Positions 1 to 6,710 of a DNA stretch of 25,051 nt are shown here, piece by piece (position 1 is the first letter of the stretch; each line of letters opens with the position of its first letter). Source of the DNA: Candidatus Parcubacteria bacterium (GTDB lineage: Bacteria > Patescibacteriota > Minisyncoccia > Minisyncoccales > PEYH01); the NCBI GenBank assembly GCA_026395615.1, contig JAPLYH010000049.1:1-25051 (forward strand), given 5' to 3'. Below the pieces are notes generated by a model. The model was not told the DNA's origin and searched no databases. It was given only the letters and a program-made list of their open reading frames with translations. The translations under genes and the position numbers were made by a program.

Positions 1-2
1 AT

Positions 3-182
3 ATTTTTGTTAAGGAAGCACTTTATGAACTCCAAAAGAAGGAGCCGGATGATTTTCGTGCCGAAAGAATTGACAGCGACATTATGGGCGCCTTGATTAC
101 TAAAATTCATACCGCTGCAACAATTGATTTAGAACAACTTTTATTCGGTGAAAACTATAAGCCCAATTCTGATGATGAGTAA
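3..182 (+). CDS. C-terminal end of an unknown protein, cut by the window edge
   Basis: An open frame runs from the left edge to a TAA at 180-182 and gives the last 59 residues of a protein that starts outside the window. The visible part is hydrophilic and mixed-charge, ends in an acidic tail (NSDDE) and has no motif I recognise. Its stop overlaps the start of the next gene: ATGATGAGTAA holds two in-frame ATGs of the downstream gene, which suggests translational coupling and a shared transcript. The frame has no internal stop and its codon use resembles the neighbours, so I think it is real, but I cannot assign a function. Confidence 0.6.
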   Translation: MFVKEALYELQKKEPDDFRAERIDSDIMGALITKIHTAATIDLEQLLFGENYKPNSDDE

Positions 183-1149
183 AATTAATGATCGCATAAT
201 AAATAGAACGATAGGAGCGGTTGCTAATTTTTATAATATTTCACCTGGAGATATAATTGGCAAAAGTCGTCTCAAGAGTATAGTTTGGCCAAGATTTATA
301 GCTGTTTATATTCTCCGCGAAGAATATCATGGTTCCTTTCCTATTATAGCGAATAAAATCGGGGGTAGAGACCATACGACAACTATGTACGCCCATAAAA
401 AGATTGTGGATGCTATCCAGAAAGATTTATTCTTGCGCGACGAAATAGACGGTATCCGCGCGGTAATCAGGGGCGAAAAAAAACATATTGAGAAAGATGA
501 AAATTACGTTATTAATAGAGAGAAAGCAAAAAAAAAGAGAGAAAGCAAAAAAATAAATCCCATTTTATCTGATAAAGAGAAGCATATATTGACGGAATGG
601 CGATTTGGCAGGACACTTGAAAATATAAGTCAAGAATGGGATGTTACGCGTGAGCGCATTAGACAGATTAAGGATAAAGCAATTTCTAAGGAAATTATAG
701 GGAAGCAATTAGAAGGATTCGAAATTGATATTAATGAATTTCTCAAACGAGAGAGAAATAGTCATATTACTATACGTAAGAGTAAATCAATATCTCATAA
801 AAACGAAGGAAAGTTGGTGAGGAAAAATAAAAGATGGAGTAGGTATTATGATCGTTGTAGGAAGTGCGGAACCACAATCATTCCTCATCGTGCTAATGGT
901 TTTTGCGACGAATGTAGTCCAGGAGTAAGGAATAAAAGACGCGTTAATTTAATTCTAAGAGCTGGTAATAAGTGTAGTTTATGTGGACTTGGTCAGGACG
1001 AATCATTCAGAACATTAGGGAGAGATTTATATGTGGTTCGCGATACAGATTCTCCAAGGAATTATATAGTAATGTGCCGTAAATGTTTTTTAACTCGTGC
1101 TGGGAAGAAGATGGGAGAAGGGCACGGAAATTCAAGGGGGAAATTTTAA
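172..1149 (+). CDS. DnaA domain IV / sigma-70 region 4-like / zinc-finger fusion protein
   Basis: About 325 residues. Residues ~10-98 match DnaA domain IV, the DnaA-box-binding helix-turn-helix, including the signature GGRDHTT at 64-70 and the basic KSRLKSIVWPR helix region. No AAA+ ATPase domain precedes it, so this is not an initiator DnaA. After a lysine-rich linker, residues ~133-172 resemble sigma-70 region 4.2 (VTRERIRQIKDKA). The C-terminal third carries two Cys pairs, C229/C232 with C245/C248 and C268/C271 with C302/C305; the second looks like an HNH-type zinc fold without the usual catalytic histidines. The start is ATG 172 or 175, overlapping the upstream stop; an in-frame GTG at 148 is possible but less likely. 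I infer a DNA-binding regulator or mobile-element replication factor. The domain calls are firm for DnaA-IV, fair for sigma-4 and tentative for the zinc part. Confidence 0.8.
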   Translation: MMSKINDRIINRTIGAVANFYNISPGDIIGKSRLKSIVWPRFIAVYILREEYHGSFPIIANKIGGRDHTTTMYAHKKIVDAIQKDLFLRDEIDGIRAVIRGEKKHIEKDENYVINREKAKKKRESKKINPILSDKEKHILTEWRFGRTLENISQEWDVTRERIRQIKDKAISKEIIGKQLEGFEIDINEFLKRERNSHITIRKSKSISHKNEGKLVRKNKRWSRYYDRCRKCGTTIIPHRANGFCDECSPGVRNKRRVNLILRAGNKCSLCGLGQDESFRTLGRDLYVVRDTDSPRNYIVMCRKCFLTRAGKKMGEGHGNSRGKF

Positions 1150-1170
1150 AAACATAAAGCAGATAGTAAT

Positions 1171-1881
1171 ATGGATAATTTTACGAATCAAGAGAAACAA
1201 AAAATATTAGTTCAGATGAATTTTCCGGCTCCTCCAATCACCAAAGAAGATATGGAGAAGATATTGACTGGGGGATTAGAAGATATTGATCTGCCTTGGG
1301 TTATGTGGCTGGAAAATTTTTTGGGTCTACCTAGGACATCATTTGTGGCAGAGATTCTCGAAAGATTCCGCGAGATTAATACTAGAGAAACTTTTATGAG
1401 TATTGTCCCCTCAATACAAAAACTTTTAAAACCACTTCGAGATTCATGCAAAGCTTATTGTCTCGGCTTATACAGCGCCTCAATTGCTCTTTCGGCAGTC
1501 GAGGCGGAAAGTCTACAGATACTTTTATGGGAAATACATGGGATTAAGTTGAATAGTTCCGAAATGACTGAAGTTCAGGAAAAAGCAATATTTGGCAGGA
1601 GATTTGAAAGAATAGAACAAAGTCGAAGAATCGAAATTCTTAGTTCTTTTGGATGGATTACAGAAGATCAAAATGATTTATTTCATCGGATTCGAGGGGC
1701 AAGAAATCGCTATTTGCATTCATGGAGTGAAGATTTTAATCGGGAAAAAGAAGAAGCACTCCTTTGTTATAGAGATGTTTTTAAGCTATTTCGCGAAATT
1801 ACTGCTGTTAAATTAAAAGATTCCTCATCGATTGAGGCCAACCCTCTACTTACACAATGGATGCAAAAAACTAAAAATTGA
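1171..1881 (+). CDS. HEPN-like protein with RX4H motif
   Basis: 236 residues, predicted all-helical and soluble. Residues 178-183 read RNRYLH, the RX4H pattern with a polar residue after Arg that marks the active site of HEPN RNases. It lies in the second half of a helical domain (~95-215), as in HEPN and DUF4145-like proteins. Known HEPN proteins act as RNases in toxin-antitoxin, abortive-infection and CRISPR systems, but the fold also occurs in non-catalytic proteins. The first ~85 residues match nothing I know. The gene lies 21 nt after the DnaA-IV fusion and 9 nt before the PLD-like gene, so the three are probably co-transcribed. The start ATG 1171 has no Shine-Dalgarno sequence, like other native genes here. 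The HEPN call rests on the motif and helical context only. Confidence 0.65.
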   Translation: MDNFTNQEKQKILVQMNFPAPPITKEDMEKILTGGLEDIDLPWVMWLENFLGLPRTSFVAEILERFREINTRETFMSIVPSIQKLLKPLRDSCKAYCLGLYSASIALSAVEAESLQILLWEIHGIKLNSSEMTEVQEKAIFGRRFERIEQSRRIEILSSFGWITEDQNDLFHRIRGARNRYLHSWSEDFNREKEEALLCYRDVFKLFREITAVKLKDSSSIEANPLLTQWMQKTKN

Positions 1882-1890
1882 AAAGAGATT

Positions 1891-2952
1891 ATGACCATTG
1901 AAGAAAAGCAAAAATTTAGAAGAGAAATTCTTAAACTTCACTACGAGTTATCAGAAGGCAATTCTTTGAATCTAGTCATGCGTCCCATGGTGGCAGAAAA
2001 GCTCGGCTTCAAGGAGGATTATAACAATGATGAACTACTTGGAGCAATAAATTACCTTGAGGATAAGGGATTTTTAAGGGTTCAGACAAATGTACAAGAT
2101 CAGATTACTGATTCAGGTATTGATGAAGTTGAAAATGGATTCCTTAATTTTCCTCTTAAAGAGGACGAGGAGAGTGGAAATGAAGATGAGGGCGAAGAGC
2201 TAGAATCGGAACTGATAGTATTATTGAGAGAAATTAACGATTGTTATGAGAAAGGCGAAAAGGGGACTTTGAAAAAGGAAAAATTGGAAGAGTGTGAAAA
2301 TCGAGTAAAAATAGGATTAGAACAATTTATCCCACAATTGGGTGACGAAGATTTACCACTTCAACTTGAGAAACTCCGCAGTAATTGGCATCTTCCATTG
2401 AAATCAGGTTTTCATGATAAAAAACTCGCTATTGAAAGATTAGGAAAATATGAGGAGTTTATCAAGAAAATTATAGAAAAAATTACAGGGGAAATCCCGC
2501 GGTCGGAAGCATTTATTAGTGAGGGTCAATCCTATGAAGGAAGAAAAACATTGAGGCTTATCATCAGACAAGCTAAGCAAAAGATTTGGCTCATTGATAA
2601 CTTTATGCATCCTGAAATATTAATCGTTACAGAACCATACTTAATTGAGAATCCGGATTTAGAACTACGCTTACTGATGCGCCAAAAAAATAATAGCAAT
2701 TTCCGAAGTTTTCAATCAGATTTTTTGAAATTTGTTAAGCAGTACCCACAGATGAAACTTGAAGCAAGAGAAAATAATCAATGTCATGGAAGATTTATAA
2801 TAGTAGATGAAAAGATTTACCACTCTGGTCACAGTTTACATGCTCTTGGGGATAAGGCGGATGCTATTAATCTCATACAAATTAATAGTAATCAACAAAA
2901 AATTCTACATAACTTTGATGACTGGTGGAATAATGGAAACATAGTTAAATGA
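1891..2952 (+). CDS. winged-helix plus PLD-like domain protein
   Basis: 353 residues. Residues ~10-82 look like a winged helix (ELLGAINYLEDKGFLRV followed by an ITDSGIDEVE wing). An acidic linker at 88-106 and a helical middle follow. The last ~140 residues resemble a phospholipase-D-like domain: H299-G-R301-x4-D306 is a single HKD-type motif with Arg in place of Lys, followed by YHSGHSLHALGDK, a form seen in many PLD-like proteins of accessory and defence loci. With one motif, activity would need a dimer, and the Lys-to-Arg change makes catalysis uncertain. It is the last gene of the left-hand block and probably a partner of the HEPN-like gene 9 nt upstream. The PLD-like call is good; substrate and role are unknown. 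Confidence 0.65.
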   Translation: MTIEEKQKFRREILKLHYELSEGNSLNLVMRPMVAEKLGFKEDYNNDELLGAINYLEDKGFLRVQTNVQDQITDSGIDEVENGFLNFPLKEDEESGNEDEGEELESELIVLLREINDCYEKGEKGTLKKEKLEECENRVKIGLEQFIPQLGDEDLPLQLEKLRSNWHLPLKSGFHDKKLAIERLGKYEEFIKKIIEKITGEIPRSEAFISEGQSYEGRKTLRLIIRQAKQKIWLIDNFMHPEILIVTEPYLIENPDLELRLLMRQKNNSNFRSFQSDFLKFVKQYPQMKLEARENNQCHGRFIIVDEKIYHSGHSLHALGDKADAINLIQINSNQQKILHNFDDWWNNGNIVK

Positions 2953-3076
2953 GTAAGGGGTTAATCTTAAGGTATTTATTTTACAATTTTAATTAGTTCA
3001 ATTGTTGGGAAGTTTTCCCAGAACCAAGTTCGAACTGCGTCCCATCGCCCGCGCATAAATTTTTGCTCCAGCTAGT

Positions 3077-4195
3077 ATGAAAAATAAAAATCTCGTTTTT
3101 CTTTTTATAGGATTTTTATTGTTGTTTATGGGATTTGATTCGTCTCAGTATTATTTTTCCTCAATTTTTTATTCTGAAAATATCAAATTAATATCTCTTG
3201 TCTCTCTTTCTCTTATTTATTTAACTTTTGCCATAGCTACATTTTTTTCACCGTTTTTCTGTAGAAAATTAGGACTTAAGAAGTCCTTTTTTGTTTCTTC
3301 ATTATTTTATCCTCTCTTTATTCTTTCGGTGCTTTTTAAATCAGAAATTTTTATATATCTCGCTTCCATATTTTTGGGTTTTGCCGCTTCTATAATCTGG
3401 ACGGCCCAAGGAACGTATTTAGTTCAGCAAACAAACGAGAAAAATAGAGGATTCTATTCCGGTTTGTTTTTTGCCATGATTCCTCTGGGTACCAGTTTTA
3501 TGGTTTTTCTATCCAGTTTTTTTGTAGAAGCCATAAGTTTTGTTGTCATTTATTTTGTTTTATTTCTGATTTCTATTGCTGGTTCAATATTACTTCTCGT
3601 CCCTTCTGACAGCGGTAGGATGAGGGATTATAAACTTTCTCCGAGACAGGTGATAAGAAAAAAATCAATGATATCTTTAATGCCTTTTCTATTTTCCTCT
3701 TCATTTGTTTCTGGTTTAATGTTGAGCGTTATACCGATTCGAATAACTGATTTTTTTGGATTAGGGTATGTTGGAAAAATTGTCGCTATCTTTACTTTTT
3801 CAGGAGTTATAATTTCTGTTTTAATAGGTAAATTATCTGATAAATATGGAACTAGGCGTTTTGTTTATATATCTTCAATTAGTGGCATAATCGGGTTTAT
3901 TCTATTGCTCTGCTCAGAATCAATCCCGTTATTTAGTTTGGGAGTTCTGATGCTCTCTGTTTGTTATTCATCTTTTCTGGCATTGGGTTATCCGATAATG
4001 TCAAAATTATTTAAGGACGATTTAGATTCAGCTATGGCAATAAGATTGACGATGTTTAGTTTAGCAGTATTTTTTTCAGTCATTCTTTCAAATTTTCTTA
4101 ATTTTTCTATAATGATTTTAATAGGAACCGTTTCAACAATTTTTTCCTTAGTTTCAGTAAGATATTTGTTTAAAAATAATCCTGTGCTTTTATAA
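3077..4195 (+). CDS. UNC-93-like major facilitator superfamily transporter
   Basis: 372 residues, extremely hydrophobic, with about twelve membrane segments and short basic loops (RKLGLKK, DKYGTRR at the typical MFS loop positions). The stretch FLGFAASIIWTAQGTYLVQ is characteristic of the UNC-93-like branch, whose bacterial members have no agreed substrate. The loop SDKYGTRR after the seventh segment matches the repeated MFS loop 2-3/8-9 motif. The start ATG 3077 lacks a Shine-Dalgarno sequence. A strong intrinsic terminator follows at 4228-4259, so this is the end of a transcription unit. A cytoplasmic-membrane location is certain; the transported compound is unknown. Confidence 0.85.
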   Translation: MKNKNLVFLFIGFLLLFMGFDSSQYYFSSIFYSENIKLISLVSLSLIYLTFAIATFFSPFFCRKLGLKKSFFVSSLFYPLFILSVLFKSEIFIYLASIFLGFAASIIWTAQGTYLVQQTNEKNRGFYSGLFFAMIPLGTSFMVFLSSFFVEAISFVVIYFVLFLISIAGSILLLVPSDSGRMRDYKLSPRQVIRKKSMISLMPFLFSSSFVSGLMLSVIPIRITDFFGLGYVGKIVAIFTFSGVIISVLIGKLSDKYGTRRFVYISSISGIIGFILLLCSESIPLFSLGVLMLSVCYSSFLALGYPIMSKLFKDDLDSAMAIRLTMFSLAVFFSVILSNFLNFSIMILIGTVSTIFSLVSVRYLFKNNPVLL

Positions 4196-4227
4196 TAGGA
4201 TTGGAAAAAATTTATTGTTTGGAATAA

Positions 4228-4259
4228 AAATTACGAGCCCCGGCCTCGTAATTTTTTTT
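4228..4259 (+). terminator. intrinsic terminator of the MFS gene
   Basis: A perfect 10-bp stem, AAATTACGAG at 4228-4237 and CTCGTAATTT at 4245-4254, encloses a 7-nt C/G loop and runs into eight Ts. Confidence 0.9.
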
Positions 4260-4269
4260 GCTTAAAATA

Positions 4270-4298
4270 TTGACCGAAGGGAGTTTTTATCTTAATAT
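4270..4298 (+). promoter_or_regulatory. sigma70-type promoter of the 4300-4594 unit
   Basis: TTGACC at 4270-4275, a 17-nt spacer and TAATAT at 4293-4298 lie just after the MFS terminator. They would start a transcript near 4305 that ends at the 4524-4594 terminator. Confidence 0.6.
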
Positions 4299-4299
4299 A

Positions 4300-4594
4300 T
4301 AAAAACCTTCTTGGAGCTCTTGGCCAAGTCGGTATTTCTCACAGGAGGAGGTGATGTACCCTTGAAAAAAGCTTTGGTGTTGTCGTTGGTGAATACGACC
4401 GCCTAGCTGCCGACCGAGGAATGACGCGTGACTCCTTTGATGAGAGCCATCCTTTTTAAGGACCGCTGCTCACGGGAACACAACTCAGATAGGGAGGGGC
4501 ATGAGAATCATCAAGCCCTGAGAGGGGGACGGGGTGAGTGGCGTAGTGGGATCATGGCCATTTCAGGTAGCACACTCACCCTTCCCCACTTTTT
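4300..4594 (+). other. G+C-rich transcription unit without a convincing gene (ncRNA, leader or gene remnant)
   Basis: The interval 4196-4799 holds no ordinary gene. Its core is G+C-richer than its surroundings and is bounded by a promoter and a terminator. It has a near-perfect ribosome site (GGAGGAGGTGAT, 4344-4355) followed by TTG 4362, which opens a 14-residue frame, MKKALVLSLVNTTA, stopping at 4404-4406. A one-base backward slip on the A6 run (4365-4370) would extend this to a 32-residue protein-like frame ending at TAA 4457-4459. Further short start-stop frames with upstream purine runs begin at 4421 and 4501. I see no tRNA-like T-loop or CCA end (against tmRNA) and no conserved RNase P core. 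It could be a small RNA, a small-peptide gene with frameshifting, or a decayed cassette. Confidence 0.4.
4524..4594 (+). terminator. long-stemmed terminator closing the 4300-4594 unit
   Basis: GGGTGAGTG (4532-4540) pairs with CACTCACCC (4573-4581). A second step, GGGG (4525-4528) with CCCC (4584-4587), extends the stem across a small internal loop. TTTTT follows at 4590-4594. Confidence 0.75.
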
Positions 4595-4642
4595 AATTAG
4601 TCAAAAATAGTAGAAAATTATTTTGTATTTTGTCAGTTAATT

Positions 4643-4670
4643 CCGCTGTTATTAAGCAAGCGGTTTTTTT
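4643..4670 (+). terminator. second terminator-like hairpin between the two G+C-rich units
   Basis: CCGCT (4643-4647) pairs with AGCGG (4659-4663) around an 11-nt loop and is followed by seven Ts. It lies in AT-rich native sequence, so it may be an old native terminator left between two insertions. Confidence 0.6.
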
Positions 4671-4722
4671 ATTTTAATTTTTTGACCTTAGCAAAACCCG
4701 CGATTTTATTTCTGTAAAAATA

Positions 4723-4751
4723 TTGACAATATAAAAATAGTGTGATATAAT
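4723..4751 (+). promoter_or_regulatory. perfect-consensus sigma70 promoter
   Basis: TTGACA at 4723-4728, a 17-nt spacer and TATAAT at 4746-4751 match the full consensus. Transcription should start near 4758, about 40 nt before the ATG of the 129-aa gene. Confidence 0.9.
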
Positions 4752-4799
4752 ATAAATAGATTCAGAGAGATCCGAAATGGCTACAGGGAGGTAACGGAC

Positions 4800-5189
4800 A
4801 TGACATTGGCGGCGTGGGCAGTGATTGGCGAGTGGGTGGCACTCGGAGTTGTGGCTCTGAGCGCAGCGGGACTCCTCGCACTCGTGGGGTTCTGTATGAG
4901 AAACCTGCTTGTGCAGTTCCTGGTGGCGCGGCAGCCTCAGAAGAAGAGCGTCGTCAAGGGGGACGAGTTTGACAGGGAGATCTCGACCGAGCCGATCACG
5001 CTCGCCGAGGCGCTCCAGTCTGGTCGATTCGTCTGGCTGAAGGGGAGGGTCTGCAAGGTGTTCGGTGCACGTAGCGGTCGCCTCGTCCTTCAGTGGAAGG
5101 CGCGCGACGGTCGCCTGATCAAGGGGCGTCATACCCGGGAATCACTGGAGCGACTCTGGGGACTCGCTCGATTGGCGCCCTGTAACTAA
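4800..5189 (+). CDS. small membrane-anchored protein of unknown function
   Basis: 129 residues. Residues ~7-32 form one hydrophobic membrane segment, then a basic stretch (ARQPQKK) suggests a cytoplasmic C-terminal domain. That domain (~60-126) is rich in Arg and Leu, with a possible small beta fold (RFVWLKGRVCKVF...RLVLQWKARDGRLIKG) and a final helix. I recognise no family. The start ATG 4800 has a strong site GGGAGGTAA 5-10 nt upstream and a perfect-consensus promoter. Base and codon use differ sharply from neighbours: the line 5041-5100 has 38 G/C of 60, against 19 of 60 in pheS at 5581-5640, and Arg is mostly CGN here but mostly AGA/AGG there. A second frame stays open past the stop and ends at 5271, so a slightly longer frameshifted product cannot be excluded. 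Likely acquired as a single-gene unit. Confidence 0.75.
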   Translation: MTLAAWAVIGEWVALGVVALSAAGLLALVGFCMRNLLVQFLVARQPQKKSVVKGDEFDREISTEPITLAEALQSGRFVWLKGRVCKVFGARSGRLVLQWKARDGRLIKGRHTRESLERLWGLARLAPCN

Positions 5190-5270
5190 GGACGCGAAGG
5201 AGGGGATAGTAGTTCCTCTCACACTCATCGAGTGCGTGGCAGTGCCCGTTGCGGTGCTGCGGAGGAGCTA

Positions 5271-5316
5271 AAAGGGGCAGTCGGACAGATGTCTGGCTAC
5301 CCCTTTAACCTTTTTT
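5271..5316 (+). terminator. terminator of the 129-aa gene unit
   Basis: AAAGGGG (5271-5277) pairs with CCCCTTT (5300-5306). Inner steps AGTC/GGCT and GACA/TGTC are separated by single-base mismatches. Six Ts follow at 5311-5316. Confidence 0.85.
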
Positions 5317-5320
5317 AACT

Positions 5321-5341
5321 GTGGATATATCCGCTTTTTTT
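5321..5341 (+). terminator. short hairpin with T-run just before the pheS promoter
   Basis: GTGGA (5321-5325) pairs with TCCGC (5330-5334), including one G-T pair, around a 4-nt loop, and seven Ts follow. It is weaker than the terminator directly upstream and may be a back-up. Confidence 0.4.
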
Positions 5342-5343
5342 GT

Positions 5344-5372
5344 TTGATATTTGGTTATTTTTAAGGTAAAAT
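5344..5372 (+). promoter_or_regulatory. pheS promoter
   Basis: TTGATA at 5344-5349, a 17-nt spacer and TAAAAT at 5367-5372. The predicted start near 5379 leaves only about 12 nt before the pheS ATG, too short for a normal ribosome site. Confidence 0.7.
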
Positions 5373-5390
5373 ATAATCATAATAACGAAA

Positions 5391-6455
5391 ATGGAGGATT
5401 TAAAAAATATCAAAATTTTGGCTGAAAAAGAAATAAATTCAGCTAGAAATAGTGAAGAAATAAAACAGATTTTTCAGAAATATCTGGGAAAAAACGGGGA
5501 AGTTACCCGTGTTTTGCGTTCTTTAAAAAATCTTGACGAGAATAAGAAAAGAAGTATTGGAAAATTAGCAAATCAGATAAAACAGGAATTAGAACAAAAG
5601 ATTGAAATTAGGAAAAAAGAAATTGGCGCGGAAATTGGAAAAAATAAAACAAATAAAAAGATAGATGTCAGTTTCCCTGGGCATAAATTACCAACAGGAC
5701 ATCTTCATCCAATTACAAAAGTTAAAAGGGAAGTGGAAGATATTTTTGAACGACTCGGTTTCTCTGTGGTAGAAGGGCCGGAAGTTGAAAGTGAGTGGTA
5801 TAATTTTGACGCTTTGAATATTCCCGCTAATCATCCGGCAAGAGATATGTGGGATACATTTTGGCTTCGCCAAAATGAGTCAAAGGTTCAAAATTCAAAA
5901 TCAAAAGCAAATACAAAGTCGCAGAGATTATTATTAAGAACGCATACAAGTCCGGTGCAAATAAGGTATATGGAAAAAAATAATCCTCCATTAAGGATTA
6001 TTGCGCCAGGAAGAGCTTTCCGATATGAAGCGACTGATGCTTCTCATGAAATAAATTTTTATCATGTAGAAGGATTGATGGTTGATAAAGAGATAAGCGC
6101 CGCTAATTTGAAAGCAATAATGGAGAAATTTTTTGAAATGTTTTTTAAGAAATCTGTGAAAATACGGATTAGGCCTAGTTTTTTCCCTTTTACAGAACCG
6201 AGTTTTGAAATAGATATTAGGTGCTTGGTTTGTGGAGGAAAAGGGTGTAGTGTGTGTTCGCAAGGAGGATGGCTTGAGATTGCCGGAGCTGGGATGGTTC
6301 ACCCTCAAGTATTTAAATCTGCAGGATTAAATCCAAAGGAGTGGCAAGGATTCGCCTTTGGTATGGGATTGGATCGGCTGACAATGATGAAGTATAAAAT
6401 TAAGGATATAAGATTATTATTTAAAGGAGATTTGAGATTTTTAGAGCAATTTTAA
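5391..6455 (+). CDS. pheS: phenylalanyl-tRNA synthetase alpha subunit
   Basis: 354 residues. Catalytic subunit of the alpha2-beta2 enzyme that charges tRNA-Phe with phenylalanine in the cytoplasm. An N-terminal coiled coil (~1-90) for tRNA contact precedes the class II core: motif 2 around RAFRYEATDASHE (208-220) and motif 3 GFAFGMGLDRLTM (320-332). C278, C281, C286 and C289 form a CxxC-x4-CxxC zinc knuckle before the GAGMVHP strand, as in many Gram-positive PheS. Residues ~163-178 are a low-complexity Ser/Asn/Lys insertion encoded by a short A-rich repeat. The start ATG 5391 is supported by the usual PheS N-terminus and a promoter 19 nt upstream; there is no Shine-Dalgarno sequence. pheT follows, but 255 nt away, with an inverted-repeat element between. 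Confidence 0.97.
   Translation: MEDLKNIKILAEKEINSARNSEEIKQIFQKYLGKNGEVTRVLRSLKNLDENKKRSIGKLANQIKQELEQKIEIRKKEIGAEIGKNKTNKKIDVSFPGHKLPTGHLHPITKVKREVEDIFERLGFSVVEGPEVESEWYNFDALNIPANHPARDMWDTFWLRQNESKVQNSKSKANTKSQRLLLRTHTSPVQIRYMEKNNPPLRIIAPGRAFRYEATDASHEINFYHVEGLMVDKEISAANLKAIMEKFFEMFFKKSVKIRIRPSFFPFTEPSFEIDIRCLVCGGKGCSVCSQGGWLEIAGAGMVHPQVFKSAGLNPKEWQGFAFGMGLDRLTMMKYKIKDIRLLFKGDLRFLEQF
5877..5924 (+). repeat. A-rich mini-repeat inserted in frame in pheS
   Basis: The segment repeats the unit TCAAAAT and variants and encodes a Lys/Asn/Ser run (VQNSKSKANTK) between two conserved parts of the catalytic domain. Similar A-rich in-frame repeats occur in pheT and miaB. Confidence 0.5.
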
Positions 6456-6465
6456 ATTGATTAGA

Positions 6466-6614
6466 ATGAGCAATAATTTAGTTTTTAAACTGACATAGTA
6501 ATTTTCCCAGCGAGAAAATTACTATTCAGCTTTCGGCCTCGTTCTTCCGCCAAAATGGCGGAAACCATGCCCGCTCGGCCTCGGAAGCATTTTGAAAACT
6601 AAATTATTGCTCAT
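6466..6614. mobile_element. 149-bp element with 20-bp perfect terminal inverted repeats (MITE-like)
   Basis: ATGAGCAATA... at 6466-6485 is the exact reverse complement of 6595-6614, over 20 bp; the match extends to 24 bp with one wobble (6466-6489 / 6591-6614). Inside are two further hairpins, AGTAATTTTC/GAAAATTACT (about 6497-6523) and TTCCGCC/GGCGGAA (6545-6563), and a direct repeat CGGCCTCG on either side of the second. There is no coding frame and I see no clear target-site duplication. It lies between pheS and pheT, normally adjacent genes. A non-autonomous transposon-like element fits best; a structured RNA or an attenuator of pheT is an alternative. Confidence 0.65.
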
Positions 6615-6710
6615 ACAAACATATTATCCGAGAGCCGCCCTGAAACTATATTGCCTCACTGTTAGATATTGAGATGCATTTTGAAAGTAATATTTTCACC
6701 CATAGCAAAT

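Noticed and set aside
4300..4594. tmRNA or RNase P RNA
   Set aside because: No T-loop, acceptor stem or tag reading frame typical of tmRNA, and no conserved RNase P core such as GAGGAAAGTCC.
4428..4610. 60-codon open frame in the G+C-rich unit
   Set aside because: It starts on a GTG without a ribosome site, reads through the terminator hairpin, and has a composition like random translation.
4674..5132. 152-codon minus-strand frame opposite the 129-aa gene
   Set aside because: The plus-strand gene has promoter, ribosome site and terminator. The minus frame is a shadow and runs into AT-rich non-coding sequence.
4196..5390. Integron cassette array
   Set aside because: The units are dispersed between native genes rather than in tandem, carry their own promoters, and I see no integrase or attC-like site at the boundaries.
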